From: Enoplolaimus lenunculus | Lineage: Eukaryota > Nematoda > Enoplea > Enoplida > Thoracostomopsidae | Length of the DNA stretch: 64,000 nt | Direction: 5' to 3' | Assembly: GCA_030248215.1 (NCBI GenBank) | Contig: JASANG010002914.1 | Span: 1-64,000, forward strand | Shown here: positions 56,201 through 62,200 of the stretch, piece by piece | Layout: each line of letters starts with the position of its first letter | Position numbering within the stretch: the stretch's first letter is position 1 | The notes under the pieces: model-generated | Databases searched by the model: none | What the model was told of the DNA's origin: nothing | Seen by the model: only the letters and a program-made list of their open reading frames with translations | Position numbers and translations under genes: made by a program

Positions 56201-59200
56201 ATCCATATAATCCTGAAATTCACAATTTTGTATCTGAGCTCAGAGTGGATAGATTGTGGATTTGATCCATATAATCCTGAAATTCACAATTTTGTATTCG
56301 AGCTCAGAGTGGATAGATTGTGGATTTGATCCTTATAATCCTGAAATTCACAATTTTGTATTCGAGCTCAGAGTGGATAGATTGTGGATTGATCCTTATA
56401 ATCCTGAAATTCACAATTTTGTATTCGAGCTCAGAGTGGATAGATTGTGGATTTGATCCTTATAATCCTGAAATTCACAATTTTGTATTCGAGCTCAGAG
56501 TGGATAGATTGTGGATTTGATCCTTATAATCCTGAAATTCACAATTTTGTATTCGAGCTCAGAGTGGATAGATTGTGGATTTGATCCTTATAATCCTGAA
56601 ATTCACAATTTTGTATTCGAGCTCAGAGTGGATAGATTGTGGATTTGATCCTTATAATCCTGAAATTCACAATTTTGTATTCGAGCTCAGAGTGGATAGA
56701 TTGTGGATTTCATCCATATAATCCTGAAATTCACAATTTTGTATCTGAGCTCAGAGTGGATAGATTGTGGATTTGATCCTTATAATCCTGAAATTCACAA
56801 TTTTGTATTCGAGCTCAGAGTGGATAGATTGTGGATTTGATCCTTATAATCCTGAAATTCACAATTTTGTATTCGAGCTCAGAGTGGATAGATTGTGGAT
56901 TTGATCCTTATAATCCTGAAATTCACAATTTTGTATTCGAGCTCAGAGTGGATAGATTGTGGATTTGATCCTTATAATCCTGAAATTCACAATTTTGTAT
57001 TCGAGCTCAGAGTGGATAGATTGTGGATTTGATCCTTATAATCCTGAAATTCACAATTTTGTATTCGAGCTCAGAGTGGATAGATTGTGGATTTGATCCT
57101 TATAATCCTGAAATTCACAATTTTAGTATTCGAGCTCAGAGTGGATAGATTGTGGATTTCATCCATATAATCCTGAAATTCACAATTTTGTATCTGAGCT
57201 CAGAGTGGATAGATTGTGGATTTGATCCTTATAATCCTGAAATTCACAATTTTGTATTCGAGCTCAGAGTGGATAGATTGTGGATTTGATCCTTATAATC
57301 CTGAAATTCACAATTTTGTATTCGAGCTCAGAGTGGATAGATTGTGGATTTGATCCTTATAATCCTGAAATTCACAATTTTGTATTCGAGCTCAGAGTGG
57401 ATAGATTGTGGATTTGATCCTTATAATCCTGAAATTCACAATTTTGTATTCGAGCTCAGAGTGGATAGATTGTGGATTTGATCCTTATAATCCTGAAATT
57501 CACAATTTTGTATTCGAGCTCAGAGTGGATAGATTGTGGATTTGATCCTTATAATCCTGAAATTCACAATTTTGTATTCGAGCTCAGAGTGGATAGATTG
57601 TGGATTTGATCCTTATAATCCTGAAATTCACAATTTTGTATTCGAGCTCAGAGTGGATAGATTGTGGATTTGATCCTTATAATCCTGAAATTCACAATTT
57701 TGTATTCGAGCTCAGAGTGGATAGATTGTGGATTTGATCCTTATAATCCTGAAATTCACAATTTTGTATTCGAGCTCAGAGTGGATAGATTGTGGATTTG
57801 ATCCTTATAATCCTGAAATTCACAATTTTGTATTCGAGCTCAGAGTGGATAGATTGTGGATTTGATCCTTATAATCCTGAAATTCACAATTTTGTATTCG
57901 AGCTCAGAGTGGATAGATTGTGGATTTGATCCTTATAATCCTGAAATTCACAATTTTGTATCTGAGCTCAGAGTGGATAGATTGTGGATTTGATCCATAT
58001 AATCCTGAAATTCACAATTTTGTATTCGAGCTCAGACTGGATAGATTGTGGATTTGATCCTTATAATCCTGAAATTCACAATTTTGTATTCGAGCTCAGA
58101 GTGGATAGATTGTGGATTTGATCCATATAATCCTGAAATTCACAATTTTGTATCTGAGCTCAGAGTGGATAGATTGTGGATTTGATCAGGACCATATACA
58201 CGAAAGATAGGGGCGCTGCATCACTCACGACTGCAACTGCAACTAATTGCAATTTTTTTAAACTGAGTTACAACGCGTTCTTTAAGCCAACTCGGGTAGT
58301 ACGAGATTCTAAAGTCAAAATACATAGTCACAATATATTAGTCAGCAAGCCATGTCACATTGCTTGAGGAGGGGCTAAAAACTTTTCAGGAGGGGAATAC
58401 AAGGGTTTCCGACGTTTTACAAGTAAGATTGAAATTTTTCTAGTGCGGCTAAAATCCTTTCAAAAGGGGTCGGCTGAGCCCCCGGTGGCCCCCATCTGGC
58501 TAGTGGTCGGCACGACGGTCTTTAAACCGGAACTGTATTTTTCATAACACTGACTGCCACGATTATAAACAAAGCTAAATACAGGCAAAATGAAAAGATT
58601 ATATTCATTTCACTTGATGTTTGTTAAATGCTTGTCGCACAGCTTCTGTATCTTCAACGCTTTTCGATTCCATTGCAGTTAATTTTGCATCTGCGTCTAT
58701 TAGCCATGCGTGCACTTCTTCCATTCGTGCAGTGTAGGTCTGAAACAAACAAATATGTCATTGAAAGATCAATTTCTTACTTGAATGCAATGCAACATAA
58801 TGCTATCCAGAAAGTTGAAATGTACCGCTGGTAAAGTGCCTAACGCTGGCCGAAAAAGGGCCAACAATCGCACAGAGCTATCACAAAAACAAACAACAGC
58901 AAACCCAAACAAAACCACCAAAACCGGTTGTTTGAAAACCTATTACTAACTGGCGATAGGTGCTATACACAGTCAAGAATACACCTACCAACTTTACCTT
59001 TATATCAACCGCTGCGCTTTGTGACGCATACACCGCCTGTAGAGCCGATTCCAGCATTGCTCGAGCGTCCGCTTGTTCAACAGGTTTAATAACCGGACCA
59101 GAACTTTCCGCTCGTAGCTGTTCCGGTTCCGATTCTTGACTACCGCTGCTTGCGGGTTGGATTTTATCATGAGGCAATACTTGAAATAGACACATCAGGT

Positions 59201-62200
59201 ACGTCATTACCGAGCGACGGTCAATATGATCTGAGCTGACATCTGAAATATTAGGTTATTGCAAAACCTACCTCTTCAAATTTGAATAGTCACTTTGAGT
59301 GCTGGCTTGCTTGCGCTGTACTCCTGCTTGTTGTTGTGAACGGTTCTCAACTGAGTAACCTGGGTCATTCTTACAGCTGACATATGTCTAGTTTGTAGCA
59401 GAAAAAAGGGACATTTTTGCATTTTTAGAAGCCTACTGCCTATAATTCTTAAAATCAATTAGGGGTAAAAATTAAGCCCAAACCTTAAGTCTGTGCTATA
59501 AAACGTAAATGTAATCCTAGTGTCCAAGTCTTAATTTTTCCCTTTTAAAATTTCATTCAGAAAGCCTGTCGACCTTTTAGTAAAACACGAGTAATATTTA
59601 ATTTCGAGAAATTGATAGAATGTATTTCCGAAGACATCCGTTTTGAGTCCTATTCTAACTTGATAAATGGAATAAATCCGCACTTAACAACAGAGGCGGA
59701 TCCAGAAATTTCCGGCGCGGAGCGGACTGGCAAATGTTATGAAACGCTATTTTTACTGTATGCTTTAAATACTATTGGCAGCAAACATTGTAAGCTAGAC
59801 GTATTATTTTATCACCGAAAAAATTTCGAAGGGTAAAAAATTGTAAGGTACAGAGACTTTATAAATTTGTCACAAAATTGTTCTGAGATGAACAATTGTA
59901 TTTTGTTACATATAAAGTTTCTAAGGGGAAAACTGTAAAGCAAAGACCTCACCATTTTATCACAAAAAATTTCTGATCAAGGGGGTCGTATTTACTCCCT
60001 CGTCCCCCTGTGGATCCGCTAGTGCCTTACAGCTAGTTCAGCATTATCCTGTCCCGGGACTTTATTAATACTATACCATATAACAATCAAATTGAAGATA
60101 AGTAGATTACGAATATATATTCTAGAGTTACCTTCTGGATCCAAAAGTTTTGGAATACCAAAATTGATATCAGCAATGTGAAACGCGTGTATGAGTCGCG
60201 CTTGAGGACTCATTGAGTATACGTTGTTAAAGTCAAATAAGCCGGGTCTAAAATTTGAAAAGTAGTTTTATGTTTAAATTTGTTCAAAACGATCCCATAA
60301 ACTGAACGGATATTTGAGTACCATTACGTGTGTTTTGATTGCAGAACTCTAAGGGTTGCGCTATACTTTCCCTGACGTACGGCGCCCCGTCACCCGTACG
60401 ACGCTGTCCGTCACCATACGGCGCCGAACGGGTGAGGGACGGCGCCGTACGGGTGACGGACGGCGCCGTACGGGTGACGGACGGCGCCGTACGGGTGACG
60501 GACGGCTCCATACGGGTGACGGACGGCGTCGAACGTCAAAAAAGTATAGTGCAGCCCTAATTTGCTATGGTATAACTACTACGCTTCATTAAATATATAG
60601 TTACCTTAGAGAAGATTCGTCGAAATTTATTGCATTTAGCCGGTTTCGCAACAAGTAACATTAGTAGACTAACACATACTACAGCTACACTCAATACATT
60701 CGTTACCTGTATCTGTGGATCATGGCATTAAATGCGAATCCATCACGCCATGATGATGTGAAATTTTTCACGGTAACATTTTCGTACCTAAAACAGACCA
60801 AATGCCTGCAACCAAACACGTTTCTTAAACAGAGATATTAGTCGTCAAATACAGAGGCGGATCCGCAATGGATAAAGGGGTTCAAGCCTCCACAAGTGTA
60901 CAACTGGCAGCCGCTGTGGTATTAAGCCAGATCGGGACACATCATTTTTAGTCGTTATTTACTTGTTTTTAAGTTTAACTAAAGCTAATTTGGCAGAAGG
61001 CATAAATCCCACACACATTTCTACTGTTTACGCCAATATCCACATAGCCAAGACCTAAGTTTAAGCCTTAAACTTAAGCCTTGCTAAATTAGACTTGTGT
61101 AAATGAACACATTTTCTTAAAAATATAAGCCTAAGCCGAAACGAAAAACTAATGGTAAAGCTTAACCTTACCCTATTTTAGTCCCGCAAAAACTGGTTTG
61201 TCCCTCAAAGTAGCATGGCCTGAAATTAGCTTACCCACTGATAGAGTACTGACACCATCTAAGCAGTAGCTGTTCAACAGTGATGCCTTTCCCTTCCGCT
61301 GGAACATCCACATTGCTTGCCTAAAACCCAGCAAATAGTGAAAAAATTACTAGATTAACCAGACTAAAGTTCAGGATACTCAAAAAGTAACCCGTTTTGT
61401 AATAAGAAATGGATGAAGTGCACAATATAGGCAAACGTTGTCATCGACTTTTAGCTGCGCCCACCAAGCGGAAAAACGCAACGCCTATTTCCTACTTCTA
61501 TTTTTCAAAAGAGGGGCAAAAGGAAATTGAATTTGAGAACTTTTTCAATTTCCTACTGCCGTCACTTTTCGAAACAGAAGTAGGTAATTGAAAAGGAACT
61601 GCTGAAAATCAGATGTTCCATGCTTATCTCTCGATTAATAGAATGATATGTTCTGCAATATATATAAAGCGCCTGAAACATCTTTAGGCAGAAAATTTGT
61701 GCTAAGAAAAAATTCGTTTATAGCGATGCTTAGAAACAGTTTTCATAACAACGTTTCGTTTCACTTGGCATTCATTTTGATCTGTGTCTACTTAATGCAA
61801 CAACAAGTGTTTGGGAATGATGAAATTTGTTGTTCGAAACGCGCGAAAAACGTTTAAACTAGCACATTATTTTTGCAACGATTAGGCTAGCAATTTTATA
61901 CCTGCCAATAATGCTGCATAATTTGCCATATTAGACCAAGTATCATTTTCGAATTTCCTTCAACGATATCACTGCTATTGATGTTGACCAATTTAACCTG
62001 AAACCCGAAAGTTTTATCTATTGAGCTGTTTGCTATTTTGGCCAATGTAAAAATCAGGGGCGGAACGTTTTTCTGTGGGAGTGCAATAGAGCATGCTTAA
62101 TAAGCTTTAGACTAATTTTTTGCTCGGATTAGGCTTACGCTTAGGCTTAGGCTTAGGCTTAGGAATATGCTCATTCTTACGTTTAGATTTAGGCTCAGGC

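Noticed and set aside
55631-58186. CRISPR array or repetitive protein gene
   Set aside because: The units are contiguous 64-bp repeats without spacers; this is eukaryotic DNA, and the open frames follow from the repeat period.
60284-60592. Arg/Thr/Gly-repeat open frames on both strands
   Set aside because: They are translations of the 21-bp GC-rich tandem repeat.
60602-60640. Minus-strand [13 protein letters not shown], which looks like a CH2 segment
   Set aside because: E5 joins E6 directly in phase and together they give the full CH2 sequence at this point; the segment has no acceptor and would break the frame.
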